Below, in pieces: positions 35,163-43,268 of a DNA stretch of 64,000 nucleotides. Below the pieces are notes generated by a model that made no database searches, was not told the DNA's origin, and saw only the letters and a program-made list of their open reading frames with translations. The translations under genes were made by a program, and so were the position numbers. This stretch comes from Berkiella_A sp963976875. GTDB lineage: Bacteria > Pseudomonadota > Gammaproteobacteria > Berkiellales > Berkiellaceae. The stretch lies in contig CAXBML010000001.1 of NCBI GenBank assembly GCA_963976875.1, positions 186,001 to 250,000 of the forward strand, in the 5' to 3' direction. The first letter of the stretch is position 1, and each line of letters begins with the position of its first letter.

Positions 35163-35807
35163 ATGGCTATCAAGAAACGAAAGACTAAAAAAGCAACTAA
35201 GGCTAAAAAAACAGTAGTTCGTAAAACTAAAGCGCGTAAAACGGCAGCTCGTAAACCTAAGGTAACGGCTATCGAAAAAAAGTTTAAAAAACAGATTATG
35301 ACTTTAAAGAAAAAAAATGAGAGTCATGCTAAGTTGTGGCGCAAAAAAGTCAAAGATAAAATGGCAGAGAAAACCAAAGCTTTGAAAAAGCTACGCGCTG
35401 AATTAAAGAAAGCACATCAAAAATTGATCAATGCTCTAAAAAAACGTCATACAATGCAGCTTAAAAAGCTAAAAGCAGAACATGCTAAGCAACGTAAGAT
35501 GTGGCAAAAAGAGATGGCCAAGCTTAAAAAGCAATTAGCAAAGAAGACGACTAAGCCAAAAGCTAAAAAAGCAAGTAAAAAGAAACCTGCGGCCAAGAAG
35601 AAGACTGCTAAAAAAACGAGCAAGAAAAAATCTACAGCCAAAAGAAAAACAGCTGCTAAGAAAAAACCAGCTAAGAAAAAAACAGCTAAGAGAGCGTCAG
35701 CGAAAAGAAAGGCGCCTAAGAAAAAAGCTATCAAACGTACCGCTGCAAAGAAAGTTACACGTTTGAAAAGTAAGCCAGCTCGTCGTAGAATAAGAAGAGC
35801 TGCATAA
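35163..35807 (+). CDS. Lysine/alanine-rich histone H1-like protein
   Basis: This is a 214-residue extremely basic protein. The N-terminal 40 and C-terminal about 85 residues are made of K/A/T/R runs of the KKxxAKK type (for example KKASKKKPAAKKKTAKK), as in eukaryotic H1 tails, Chlamydia Hc2 and AlgP-like tails. The middle (about residues 40-125) is a charged coiled-coil (KKLRAELKKAHQKLINALKKRH). It should bind and condense DNA. It has a strong Shine-Dalgarno and terminator, so it is probably highly expressed. Whether it acts on the bacterial nucleoid or is exported to host chromatin cannot be told from sequence. Confidence 0.85.
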   Translation: MAIKKRKTKKATKAKKTVVRKTKARKTAARKPKVTAIEKKFKKQIMTLKKKNESHAKLWRKKVKDKMAEKTKALKKLRAELKKAHQKLINALKKRHTMQLKKLKAEHAKQRKMWQKEMAKLKKQLAKKTTKPKAKKASKKKPAAKKKTAKKTSKKKSTAKRKTAAKKKPAKKKTAKRASAKRKAPKKKAIKRTAAKKVTRLKSKPARRRIRRAA

Positions 35808-35819
35808 TAAAAATAAAAA

Positions 35820-35864
35820 ATACGTCGGACTACTTAACTTAATTAGTCTGGCGTATGTTTTTTT
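35820..35864 (+). terminator. Rho-independent terminator of the histone-like gene
   Basis: ATACGTCGGACT (35820-35831) pairs with AGTCTGGCGTAT (35845-35856) through a 12-bp stem with two G-T wobbles. It is followed by a T7 run at 35858-35864, starting 13 bases after the stop codon. Confidence 0.85.
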
Positions 35865-35882
35865 GTTTGAGAGATACATAAC

Positions 35883-36392
35883 ATGAATGCATCAAGTGTC
35901 TCTGCATTTTCTGTTAATAAGCTAATGGAAGAAACGCGTCGCATTGCTCGGGAATACAAACAAAGCACTGGTCAGGTTTTGCCGATCAGTAATGAGCTAG
36001 GTCGCTATGATGCAGGGAGAATTCTCAACCTTACACCACCCTATCCTGACGAATCTGGGGTCGACTTTCTAGGCTCTGGGAGCTTGTCCGGGTGCAAAAT
36101 TTCTGTTAAAAGTCGGGTACTATTTCAGCCTGGAAAATCTGGCCAACGCTTAGGCGCTCTTAACCTTGATGGTGCTTGGGAATATTTATTGCTTATAATT
36201 TATAATTCTGATTATGAAGTAGATGAAATGTACATGACTTCAAAGCAAGAGATTTCTAATGAACTACAAAAAAATAAACCTAATAAAAGGGGGAGTTTTT
36301 CTGTGGCTAAATTTAAAATGTTGGGCGAGTTAGTTTGGGACAGTATAGATAAGCAATTTAACTATAACCCTAAGCAGAAATCTAAATCTTAA
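35883..36392 (+). CDS. Unknown protein, possibly nuclease-like (DUF6998-type)
   Basis: A 169-residue soluble protein. The central stretch GVDFLGSGSLSGCKISVKSR carries an Asp and a K-x-S-V-K pattern that recalls small PD-(D/E)XK-like or DUF6998 domains. This is a weak resemblance. The rest is mixed alpha/beta with a basic C-terminus. It stands alone between the histone-like gene terminator and tsaB. Function is not assigned. Confidence 0.5.
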   Translation: MNASSVSAFSVNKLMEETRRIAREYKQSTGQVLPISNELGRYDAGRILNLTPPYPDESGVDFLGSGSLSGCKISVKSRVLFQPGKSGQRLGALNLDGAWEYLLLIIYNSDYEVDEMYMTSKQEISNELQKNKPNKRGSFSVAKFKMLGELVWDSIDKQFNYNPKQKSKS

Positions 36393-36500
36393 ATCGCAAA
36401 AGTTGACAAACTATCTTAGAAATGGATTAATGTTACTTCAATTTATATCTTAATTTAATTTTATATATTAACCACTTTTAACTTGTAGTTGCACTTACCC

Positions 36501-37265
36501 ATGTCTGATTCAGAAATTATCCTTGGTCTTGAAACGTCTACTCATGCTTGTTCTATTGCCTTGTTTTATAACGGTCAGTTTTTTAGCGGTTTAAACATTG
36601 AACCTAAAAAGCACAGTGAGCTGATTTTACCTATGATTCAATCACTTTTAGCAGAAGTTAAGCTTACAATGGGTGATATAACAGCAATAGCAGTTGGTGT
36701 GGGGCCGGGTAGTTTTACTGGGGTGCGTGTTGCTGTGGGGCTGGCTAAAGCCTTTGCTTTTGCTTTAAAAGTACCAGTTTGGCCAATATCTTCACTGAGA
36801 GCTTTGGCGCATCAAGTTTATAGAATAAATCAATGCGGCCCTCAAGATATTGTATTGTCGACTTGGGATGCGCGTATACAACAGATTTATTGGGGATTAT
36901 TCCAGCTTGACCAGTCCAGCCAGCATAAAACGGTCTGTTCTGTTGATAATCAAGTGGATCAGCTCTGTGCGCCACATGAGCTAGTTATATCTGATTTGTT
37001 AGAAAAGAGCCAGGGAGTGCGAGATAATGGGTTCATTGTTGTTGGAAATGGTTTGAGCCATTATAAGAATGCCGTTATGGGGGTGATAGCGCCATATAAT
37101 CCTAAAATTATTGAAGATTACTACCCAAACGCTCAAGATGTTATTGAACTAGCTATTTCGGATAAAGCCAATGCTTTGCTGCCGGCTGACTTGTTTGAGT
37201 TGTCACCAGAATATGTGCGTAATGATGTGGCAAAAGTGCCTCAAAATATGAGCCTTCGCGATTAA
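36501..37265 (+). CDS. tsaB: tRNA threonylcarbamoyladenosine biosynthesis protein TsaB
   Basis: TsaB is the scaffold partner of TsaD in making t6A37 in ANN-decoding tRNAs. The ATG at 36501 (MSDSEIILGLETSTHACSIAL) is chosen over the TTG at 36489. The 254-residue ASKHA-fold protein shows LGLETSTHACSIAL, HSELILPMIQSLL, AVGVGPGSFTGVRVAVGLAKAFAF and WDARIQQIYWGLF. It is slightly longer than the usual 230 residues. Confidence 0.93.
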   Translation: MSDSEIILGLETSTHACSIALFYNGQFFSGLNIEPKKHSELILPMIQSLLAEVKLTMGDITAIAVGVGPGSFTGVRVAVGLAKAFAFALKVPVWPISSLRALAHQVYRINQCGPQDIVLSTWDARIQQIYWGLFQLDQSSQHKTVCSVDNQVDQLCAPHELVISDLLEKSQGVRDNGFIVVGNGLSHYKNAVMGVIAPYNPKIIEDYYPNAQDVIELAISDKANALLPADLFELSPEYVRNDVAKVPQNMSLRD

Positions 37266-37280
37266 ACTTTTAAAAATAGT

Positions 37281-37330
37281 TTGCAAAAGGTAAGCAACTT
37301 GTTTATAGTGAGTGATCACTCACATATAGT
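37281..37330 (+). promoter_or_regulatory. Promoter region with perfect 16-bp palindromic operator
   Basis: The perfect palindrome GTGAGTGATCACTCAC lies at 37308-37323. Two core promoters are possible. TTGCAA (37281-37286), 17 bases, TATAGT (37304-37309) puts the palindrome over the start site. TTTATA (37302-37307), 17 bases, TATAGT (37325-37330) puts it in the spacer exactly as in the promoter at 11768-11796, but leaves only about 11 bases of leader. Either way the palindrome overlaps the polymerase site, as a repressor operator would. A TGAGG site precedes the ATG at 37348. Confidence 0.7.
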
Positions 37331-37347
37331 TTCTGAGGTTTAAAATT

Positions 37348-38076
37348 ATGTTGTTTGAAAATTTAATACCCACTCTGCAAGCCCAATGGGACCAACCTGA
37401 AAAAAAATACCCTTTCATGATAGCCGTTGCCACTTCTATTTTGGTCGCTAGTAGTAGCAGTTTAGCAATAATACCTGGGTTGGCATTAATCGCTAGTATG
37501 ACAGCTTTATCATATGGTGGCTCTCTCATTGCTAATTATTTTATAAAGCTCTCTAAAAAGATGGGAGACGTGATTGACCATCTTGATGAGACAATTATAA
37601 ATACAAATAAACGTGTTGTAGAAGCAGAGCAAACTTTAGCGAATGCAAAACAAGTTGTATCACAGCTTAGTGAAACAATGACGAAAGTGGATAGCCGAGT
37701 TGCAGAAGCGGAGCAAACGATCTCAGTCGTAAATAAAGCTGTCAATCAAGTCAATAATGAAACATTACCCGAGTTAACAGAAAGATTAAAAACGACATTA
37801 GCAGGTGCAGACCAAGCTATTTCAGCTGGAAAACAGACCGTTGAAAGTTTAAAGCCACGGGCAGAAGGCGTATTGCAAGACACTGCAGCTACGTTGGGGA
37901 ATCTAAATAGTGCTGCAAGGACTATTGGCACTTATGCCGCGCCACTCACCTATGTTGCTGATGCCTTGAGAGGCGGAGGTGGGGCAACTCAAGGAGATGA
38001 TGGTGTGCAGCCTGAATCAGAGCAGCAAGCCAGTAGGCAAAGACATAGAAACCAACCATTCATTGGTATTATGTAG
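37348..38076 (+). CDS. Two-helix membrane protein with long coiled coil, putative effector
   Basis: A 242-residue protein. Residues about 22-66 are two closely spaced hydrophobic segments (IAVATSILVASSSSLAIIPG, then LALIASMTALSYGGSLIANYF). Residues about 70-195 are a long heptad-rich helix with an internal repeat (RVVEAEQTLANAKQVV and RVAEAEQTISVVNKAV). A glycine-rich, polar tail ends in QRHRNQPFIGIM. No enzyme motif is seen. It shares with the unrelated gene at 10279-11724 a palindromic operator and a membrane/amphipathic-helix character. The likely role is at membranes, either bacterial envelope or host. Confidence 0.65.
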   Translation: MLFENLIPTLQAQWDQPEKKYPFMIAVATSILVASSSSLAIIPGLALIASMTALSYGGSLIANYFIKLSKKMGDVIDHLDETIINTNKRVVEAEQTLANAKQVVSQLSETMTKVDSRVAEAEQTISVVNKAVNQVNNETLPELTERLKTTLAGADQAISAGKQTVESLKPRAEGVLQDTAATLGNLNSAARTIGTYAAPLTYVADALRGGGGATQGDDGVQPESEQQASRQRHRNQPFIGIM

Positions 38077-38211
38077 TATGGCTAACAAGCGCTGCGAAGG
38101 CACAAGCCAGGTGAGGAATAATTTATTAATTTAATGCCATAGTAACTAAGAAGAAAACGTGTGGGATAAGCGCAGCGAATCGATCCCTCTCTGGGTGAGA
38201 GTGTTTTACTA

Positions 38212-38614
38212 GGGGCTGTTGACATCTTGCTGCGCCGCACAGCGCCTACGTGCCGTGGCTTGTCCACGGCATCCAGGCGTTTAATTTTCTAAATTAGCGG
38301 TTTTAGCCGTAACTTATTAATTAATTAAAGTAAACTCGTAGAATTTATTCGTCAAAATAAATTAGTACGAGTTTGCAATGGCAAGACGAATGCCCACTGA
38401 TGAGCTTTGGTCTAAGCTACAGATGATCCTGCCCATCTACGAATTTATGACAAGCCCTTTCTTCGCGAGATGGTTGAAGGTATGTTATATCGTATGCGAG
38501 TAGGTTGTCCTTGGCGAGACCTGTATCAAGGAATCTGCTCTTAAAATAGCTGGATGCCGTGGACAAGCCACGGCACGTAGGCGTTGTGCGGCGCGACGAA
38601 TTTTCAACAGGCCC
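38212..38614 (+). mobile_element. Palindrome-ended IS-like element, copy 1 (IS5-type fragment inside)
   Basis: This 403-bp element has terminal inverted repeats of about 65 bp beginning GGGCCTGTTGA (left GGGGCTGTTGA) and is flanked by TA on both sides, like IS5/IS427-type insertions. Each terminal repeat contains a REP-like hairpin (GTGCCGTGG-CTTGT-CCACGGCAT). The interior is a truncated, frameshifted IS5-type transposase start. It shares both ends and about 100 bp of left interior with the element at 47195-47709. Confidence 0.8.
38378..38544 (+). pseudogene. Truncated IS5-family transposase fragment fused to a GIY-YIG gene tail
   Basis: The ATG at 38378 gives MARRMPTDELWSKLQMILP, typical of IS5/IS427-group transposases. 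A frameshift then moves to YDKPFLREMVEGMLYRMRVG, followed by CPWRDLYQGICS and a stop. The CPWRDL part is normal for these transposases. From TTGGCG onward, however, the DNA matches the C-terminal end of the GIY-YIG gene in the second copy (PTWRDLYQEICS). About 300 residues of transposase are missing, so it is not functional. Confidence 0.75.
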
Positions 38615-38713
38615 TAAGCGTGAGCGCAGTAAACTTGGTGAGGGTTTACTGATAATGACCAGAAAAACTAACGCTCACCTGGCTTGTACCTTCCCTGCGC
38701 TTATCATAGACAC

Positions 38714-39889
38714 TTAATCCAACAAATTCTCAAGCACATTAAAATATATTTGAGATAACGTTTCAAGATCTTTGTATTGAATTCGCTCGTCAATCTGGTG
38801 AATGGTTTCATTCACCAAGCCTAGCTCAACTACATCACAATCATATAATGCAAAAAATCGGCCATCAGATGTTCCGCCGCCGGTACAAGTTTTTGGGAAT
38901 GTACCAGTACTATCTTTAGTTGCTTGAGTAACGGCCTCAACTAATGGGCTGCTTAATTCTGTATAAAAGGGGTTGCCTGAAACTTTCCATTTAATGTTAA
39001 ATTGAATGTTTAAATTCTTCAGCTTATCTTTAACGGCTTGCTTAATTTGTTCAGCCTGAAGTGGGGGGGCAAAACGAATATTAAAATTTGCTAATAAATT
39101 ATCTGGAATCACATTGGTCGCACCTGTGCCTGATTGAATATTCGCTATTTGAAATGTCGTAGTAGGAAACAAAGGGTGCGGTTGTCCCCAGTCGATCTCT
39201 AATAAACTTTGTAACGCTTCAATGGCCTGATGTATAGGATTTTTTGCTAAATGCGGATAGGCCACGTGACCTTGTTTGCCCACACATTCAGCAAAACCTG
39301 TCATTGAGCCGCGCCTACCAACCTTGATGGTATCACCTAAGGCTGATGTACTACTGGGTTCACCAATTAAGCACCATTTTGGGATCTCATTGCGTTTTTC
39401 AAGTACGTCTAGTACGGCTTTTGTGCCATAAGTTGCAGGGCCTTCTTCGTCACTAGTGATTAAAAAAGCAATACGGCTGGTATGATTGGGGTGTTTTTTA
39501 ATAAAAGCTTCGCACGCGGTAATCATAGCGGCGAGCGCGCCTTTCATGTCTGCTGTACCGCGACCATAAAGCCAATCATTTTCTATGTGGGCCTCAAACG
39601 GTGGGTGCGTCCATTGTGAGAGTTCTCCTGTTGGCACCACATCTGTATGACCTGCAAAGCATAAAGTGGGCCCAGATTCACCTCTGGTAGCCCATAAATT
39701 AGTGACACCCTTTATTTCTATGGTTTCAATTTTGAAGCCAATTTTTTCTAAGCGGGTTGCTAATATAGTTTGACAGCCATTATCGTTAGGCGTGACAGAT
39801 TCACGCCTAATCAGTTCCTGACAAAGTGCTAATGTAGTACTCGCATCAGAATTTGGGTTATCGGCATGATTGCTTGTGGCTTTAGCCAT
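38714..39889 (-). CDS. dapE: Succinyl-diaminopimelate desuccinylase
   Basis: DapE is an M20 metallohydrolase that removes succinate from N-succinyl-LL-diaminopimelate in lysine and peptidoglycan synthesis. The ATG at 39889 (MAKATSNHADN) is preferred to the GTG 15 bases upstream. Metal ligands are visible in LCFAGHTDVVPTG, GRGTADMKGALAAMI, ITSDEEGPATYGT and near the end CTGGGTSDGRF. The product is 391 residues, slightly extended at the N-terminus. It overlaps the dapD 3' end by 8 bases. Confidence 0.95.
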   Translation of the reverse strand: MAKATSNHADNPNSDASTTLALCQELIRRESVTPNDNGCQTILATRLEKIGFKIETIEIKGVTNLWATRGESGPTLCFAGHTDVVPTGELSQWTHPPFEAHIENDWLYGRGTADMKGALAAMITACEAFIKKHPNHTSRIAFLITSDEEGPATYGTKAVLDVLEKRNEIPKWCLIGEPSSTSALGDTIKVGRRGSMTGFAECVGKQGHVAYPHLAKNPIHQAIEALQSLLEIDWGQPHPLFPTTTFQIANIQSGTGATNVIPDNLLANFNIRFAPPLQAEQIKQAVKDKLKNLNIQFNIKWKVSGNPFYTELSSPLVEAVTQATKDSTGTFPKTCTGGGTSDGRFFALYDCDVVELGLVNETIHQIDERIQYKDLETLSQIYFNVLENLLD

Positions 39890-40715
39890 TCTCGCTAGCC
39901 TCACGCAGAATATTATTAATCCCCACTTTTTGTTTGGTTTGCTCGTCCACGGTTTTTACGATAATAGCAGCATATAAGCTGTATTTGCCATCTTTAGATG
40001 GGATGCTACCTGGCACCACTACGGAACCCTTAGGCACACGACCCCAATAAGTTTCGCCAGTGGCGCGATCGTAAATACGCGTGCTTTGGCTGATGTAAAC
40101 GCCCATGGAAATTACAGCACCTTCTTCGACAATAACGCCTTCTACTATTTCAGAGCGCGCGCCAATAAAGCAGTTGTCTTCGATAATGGTTGGGCTGGCT
40201 TGCAGTGGCTCTAAGACACCACCAATTCCTACGCCTCCAGATAAATGTACGTTTTTACCTATTTGGGCGCAAGAACCAACGGTCGCCCAAGTATCCACCA
40301 TGGTGCCTTCCCCAACATAAGCGCCAATATTGACATATGAAGGCATGAGTACCGTGTTTTTAGCGATATGGGCACCTTGTCGGATGCAAGCGGGTGGCAC
40401 AATGCGGGCACCGTGGCGCTTAAAGTCTTCGGCTGTGTAATCTTGGAACTGCAAAGGAACCTTATCGTAAAAACGTGTAAAATTAGCCTCTAGTACAGTG
40501 TTATCGAAAAGTTTAAAAGACAGCAGAACGGCTTGTTTTAGCCATACATTCACTTCCCATTTACCTGAGGGTAACCGTTGTGCTACACGTAGTTCGCCAG
40601 ATTCCAGTTTTGCAAGAATGGTTTTAACGGTTTCGTAAAGCTCAGAAGATAGGGCGAGTGTCCCATTTTGATTCTGTTCCCAGGCATTTGTAATTATTTT
40701 TTGCAGTTCGTACAT
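39882..40715 (-). CDS. dapD: Tetrahydrodipicolinate N-succinyltransferase
   Basis: DapD transfers succinyl from succinyl-CoA to tetrahydrodipicolinate, two steps before dapE. The 277-residue protein has a left-handed beta-helix of hexapeptide repeats (IGAYVGEGTMVDTWATVGSCAQIGKNVHLSGGVGIGG) and the C-terminal SKDGKYSLYAAIIVKTVDE. It is the first gene of a coupled dapD-dapE operon on the minus strand. Confidence 0.97.
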   Translation of the reverse strand: MYELQKIITNAWEQNQNGTLALSSELYETVKTILAKLESGELRVAQRLPSGKWEVNVWLKQAVLLSFKLFDNTVLEANFTRFYDKVPLQFQDYTAEDFKRHGARIVPPACIRQGAHIAKNTVLMPSYVNIGAYVGEGTMVDTWATVGSCAQIGKNVHLSGGVGIGGVLEPLQASPTIIEDNCFIGARSEIVEGVIVEEGAVISMGVYISQSTRIYDRATGETYWGRVPKGSVVVPGSIPSKDGKYSLYAAIIVKTVDEQTKQKVGINNILREASENG

Positions 40716-40825
40716 AATTCCACCAATAGTTGAACAACTTAGTATGTTAGGGTGCTATCTATAGCTGTTTTTTTTCGTTATAATTTATTCAAACGTAATT
40801 CTACCAGTAATATTGGAACAAAAGT

Positions 40826-42697
40826 ATGTCTAGAATCAAGCGTAATGCCCTTTCAAAAGGTAGAGATAGCGAGCAAAGTGGGGCCGCAAAAAGCAAAAGA
40901 ACCCAACCTAAAATATACTCACGGCCATCCAGAAGAGCTGCCGTACAAGCACGCTTGAGACTTCAAGCGGATGAGGCTGTAGATGCGATTAACACAGATG
41001 AAATGCGTGTGACAGCGGAAGAGTTAGGGCAAATATTTCTGGATAATACCATCGGGCTATATGAGGGGTTTTTGCCAAATTTTACTGTGACGGGAGAATT
41101 AAAAAACTTTGATCGCACTGAGGCAGGTAGAGAGATACAATCTTCTGTAGAAGAGCTCGGATCCAATTCGTGGTTAGATGTCGAGTTAGTTTATTTTGGC
41201 CTGAGAAAACTAGTGCAGGAAAATTTGAGGTCAACTGATACGGTTCATGTTATACCAACACTGACGCCATTATTATTGAAAAGTAATGCTGAAGAGTTGA
41301 TTAACCATAAAATAAGTCTGGATAGAGCAAAATATGACGATATTATTTTATTGCCGGTGAAAGATGTGCCTGTTGATTCGCCCATTCATGCAGAAAATGA
41401 TCGTAGAAGTCGGCTGATAGCACAAAAAAGAGAAGAAATATTATTTTTAAATGATCTTAATCCAGCAGAATTTATAAAAATATATTTAACTAAAATGATG
41501 GATGAATTAGCCCTTGATTTGACACAAGACCAACAGATTGTGATACCTATGCGTGTGGGGCAAAATCACTATACCGTTGCCGTCGCACATATTCAAAATC
41601 AATCAGCTTCTATCATTTACAAAGATTCTTTTAATCGAGATTGCCCAGAAAGCATGAAGCAACCCATCGTTGATTTCTTTAAAGGTAAGCTCGGTGCTGA
41701 AAATGTGAGATTCGAAACAGCACGAAGTCACGCACAAAGCAATAGTTATGATTGCGGTGTATTTGCGATATTAAATGGTCTAGATATGGTGAGACAAAAT
41801 GCGGATCTTCAGACATCTTTGCCTACCAGTATCGATCAAGATTATTTAACGATGTATAGAGGGTTTTTATTCTGTTTATATCAAAGCTTAGGCTTGAAAA
41901 TCAAAATGGAAACGCGCTTGCATAAGTTGCTAAGTCAAAAAACGAACCTTATTTTTGAGCGAAGCGACGAATTATTTAAAGCGCAACAGAAAAAGCAATC
42001 TCTACAAGAGCAGGCTAAACTATTAATTGATTTACTTCATAACCCTGAAAATGGATTAATCGATGTTGGGTCTAATGCTGTTAAATTGGGTAAGGTGCGG
42101 GCAGCTGTAATTAGCCAAGGTAGCATTGATACAGTTTTAAAAGAACTGAAAGCCTTGGGCGATGAATTAAAACAAATAGGCCGAAATAAAGAAATATTAG
42201 CCCCTGAGCAAGTCAATTTTATTGCTGAACAAGTGAAACAGACCTTTGGTATTCTAGAAAGCACTGCTTGGTTGACGAACCCGGTCATACAAGCGCTTCA
42301 AAAAGCCATAGGTTTAACGGTTGGTATTATCGCCTTAGGCTTTGGGATAGCAAAGCTCCCCGCGACACTTGCTTTGAGTGGCTTGCTTGCATCACAAAGT
42401 ATTTTTATTCCGGTTGCTGCCGCACTATTTTCTGCGTGTGTTTTCTTCACGATAAAATTGTCAAATTTATTGTCAGATGATAGTAGCCAGCGCGCTAATG
42501 ACTTGCCAGCCATGGCATCATGTTGTGATACCAGTGCAGATGTTTTAGATGAGCATGATGTCTTGTTCTCTGAAAAGGCTGTACTACCTGTATCGCCTGC
42601 CTTTGAACATGCAAAAGCGTCTCAGCAACAGAATTCTGCTGTTGAAAAGCAAGCACCGCGTGAAGTGAAGCAACCTCGTCCACCCCAAGGTACTTAA
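40826..42697 (+). CDS. Ulp1-like (C48, clan CE) cysteine protease, putative Ub/SUMO-targeting effector
   Basis: The 623-residue protein has a Ulp1-type catalytic domain at about residues 105-320. It has the WLDVELVYFGLRKL entry motif, H248 in QNHYTVAVAH, D267 in IYKDSFN, Q304 and C310 in HAQSNSYDCGVFAI. This is the complete His-Asp-Gln-Cys set. The N-terminal 48 residues are strongly basic (SRIKRNALSKGRD, AKSKRTQPK, SRPSRRAA), like a nuclear localisation signal. Residues about 490-545 are hydrophobic (two membrane helices). Clan-CE enzymes from intracellular bacteria cleave ubiquitin, SUMO or NEDD8 from host proteins; specificity cannot be read here. Confidence 0.85.
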   Translation: MSRIKRNALSKGRDSEQSGAAKSKRTQPKIYSRPSRRAAVQARLRLQADEAVDAINTDEMRVTAEELGQIFLDNTIGLYEGFLPNFTVTGELKNFDRTEAGREIQSSVEELGSNSWLDVELVYFGLRKLVQENLRSTDTVHVIPTLTPLLLKSNAEELINHKISLDRAKYDDIILLPVKDVPVDSPIHAENDRRSRLIAQKREEILFLNDLNPAEFIKIYLTKMMDELALDLTQDQQIVIPMRVGQNHYTVAVAHIQNQSASIIYKDSFNRDCPESMKQPIVDFFKGKLGAENVRFETARSHAQSNSYDCGVFAILNGLDMVRQNADLQTSLPTSIDQDYLTMYRGFLFCLYQSLGLKIKMETRLHKLLSQKTNLIFERSDELFKAQQKKQSLQEQAKLLIDLLHNPENGLIDVGSNAVKLGKVRAAVISQGSIDTVLKELKALGDELKQIGRNKEILAPEQVNFIAEQVKQTFGILESTAWLTNPVIQALQKAIGLTVGIIALGFGIAKLPATLALSGLLASQSIFIPVAAALFSACVFFTIKLSNLLSDDSSQRANDLPAMASCCDTSADVLDEHDVLFSEKAVLPVSPAFEHAKASQQQNSAVEKQAPREVKQPRPPQGT

Positions 42698-42720
42698 AAT
42701 AAAATTCAGAGTAAAAAAAT

Positions 42721-42744
42721 ACCCAGGTTAAGAATAACCTGGGT
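42721..42744. terminator. Terminator between the Ulp1-like gene and convergent icmD
   Basis: ACCCAGGTTA-AGAA-TAACCTGGGT is a perfect 10-bp stem. On the minus strand it is followed by ATTTTTTTA, so it is a strong terminator for the icmC-J-D run. On the plus strand the flank is weaker. Confidence 0.85.
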
Positions 42745-42781
42745 ACCGTATTTACTTTTATTAGAAAGTAAAATCTTAAGA

Positions 42782-43213
42782 CTACGGCGCTGCATCCAAA
42801 CCACCACCTGTAGCATCTGCTCTACCTTTCTCGCCATCACCCCAAATAGTTGAACCACCAGTTGAGATAAGGTTGGGTAGGAACACTAACCCAGCGGCAA
42901 TTACCAGCAAAACAATAGGTTGGCTTAAAGGCACTTGGGTTGGATTATCCTTATGTGCTTTAAATTTTAACATTCCCATCATGGCAAAACCGACACCAGC
43001 AACATAACTCGTTGCCGTGATCAATTTACTCACATTAGTCATACTGTCTGTCACTGTACCAGCGATATCACCTAATGAACCATCTGCAGCGTCAGCTGCT
43101 AGGCTCATGTCTGAGATAAAAAATAAAGCTAAAAGCGTACCAAAATAAGCACACAAGCTAAATAGTGCGGACTTACTTTGGGGCTGCTTCGCTATACTCG
43201 TTGTCGTACTCAT
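42782..43213 (-). CDS. icmD: Dot/Icm secretion protein IcmD (DotP)
   Basis: This small membrane component of the type IVB secretion system has 143 residues. It has an N-terminal signal-like helix (about 16-40), the VSKLITATSYVAGVGFAMMGMLKFKAHKDNPTQVPLS segment shared by IcmC/D-type proteins, and a second helix (IVLLVIAAGLVFLPNLI). TAGGAG lies 6 bases before the ATG. It is the last gene of an icmC-icmJ-icmD run, followed by a terminator; the usual partner icmB is not adjacent. Confidence 0.88.
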   Translation of the reverse strand: MSTTTSIAKQPQSKSALFSLCAYFGTLLALFFISDMSLAADAADGSLGDIAGTVTDSMTNVSKLITATSYVAGVGFAMMGMLKFKAHKDNPTQVPLSQPIVLLVIAAGLVFLPNLISTGGSTIWGDGEKGRADATGGGLDAAP

Positions 43214-43268
43214 AATAGTCTCCTATGGTTAAAAATAAGTATCATTTTAAATTATATTTAAAATTTAG

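Larger units (their letters stand above)
38087..38702. repeat. Outer 29-bp inverted repeats flanking the IS-like element
   Basis: Arms at 38087-38115 and 38674-38702 match in 26 of 29 positions as inverted copies (core ACAAGCCAGGTGAG and its complement). They enclose the 403-bp element at 38212-38614, so one repeat structure is nested in another. Part of the right arm (CTCACCTGGC) also occurs near 1310. Confidence 0.75.

Noticed and set aside
35447..35734. 95-residue hydrophobic minus-strand ORF
   Set aside because: Antisense to the lysine-rich histone-like gene; AAA/AAG codons read as TTT/CTT give an artefactual hydrophobic protein.
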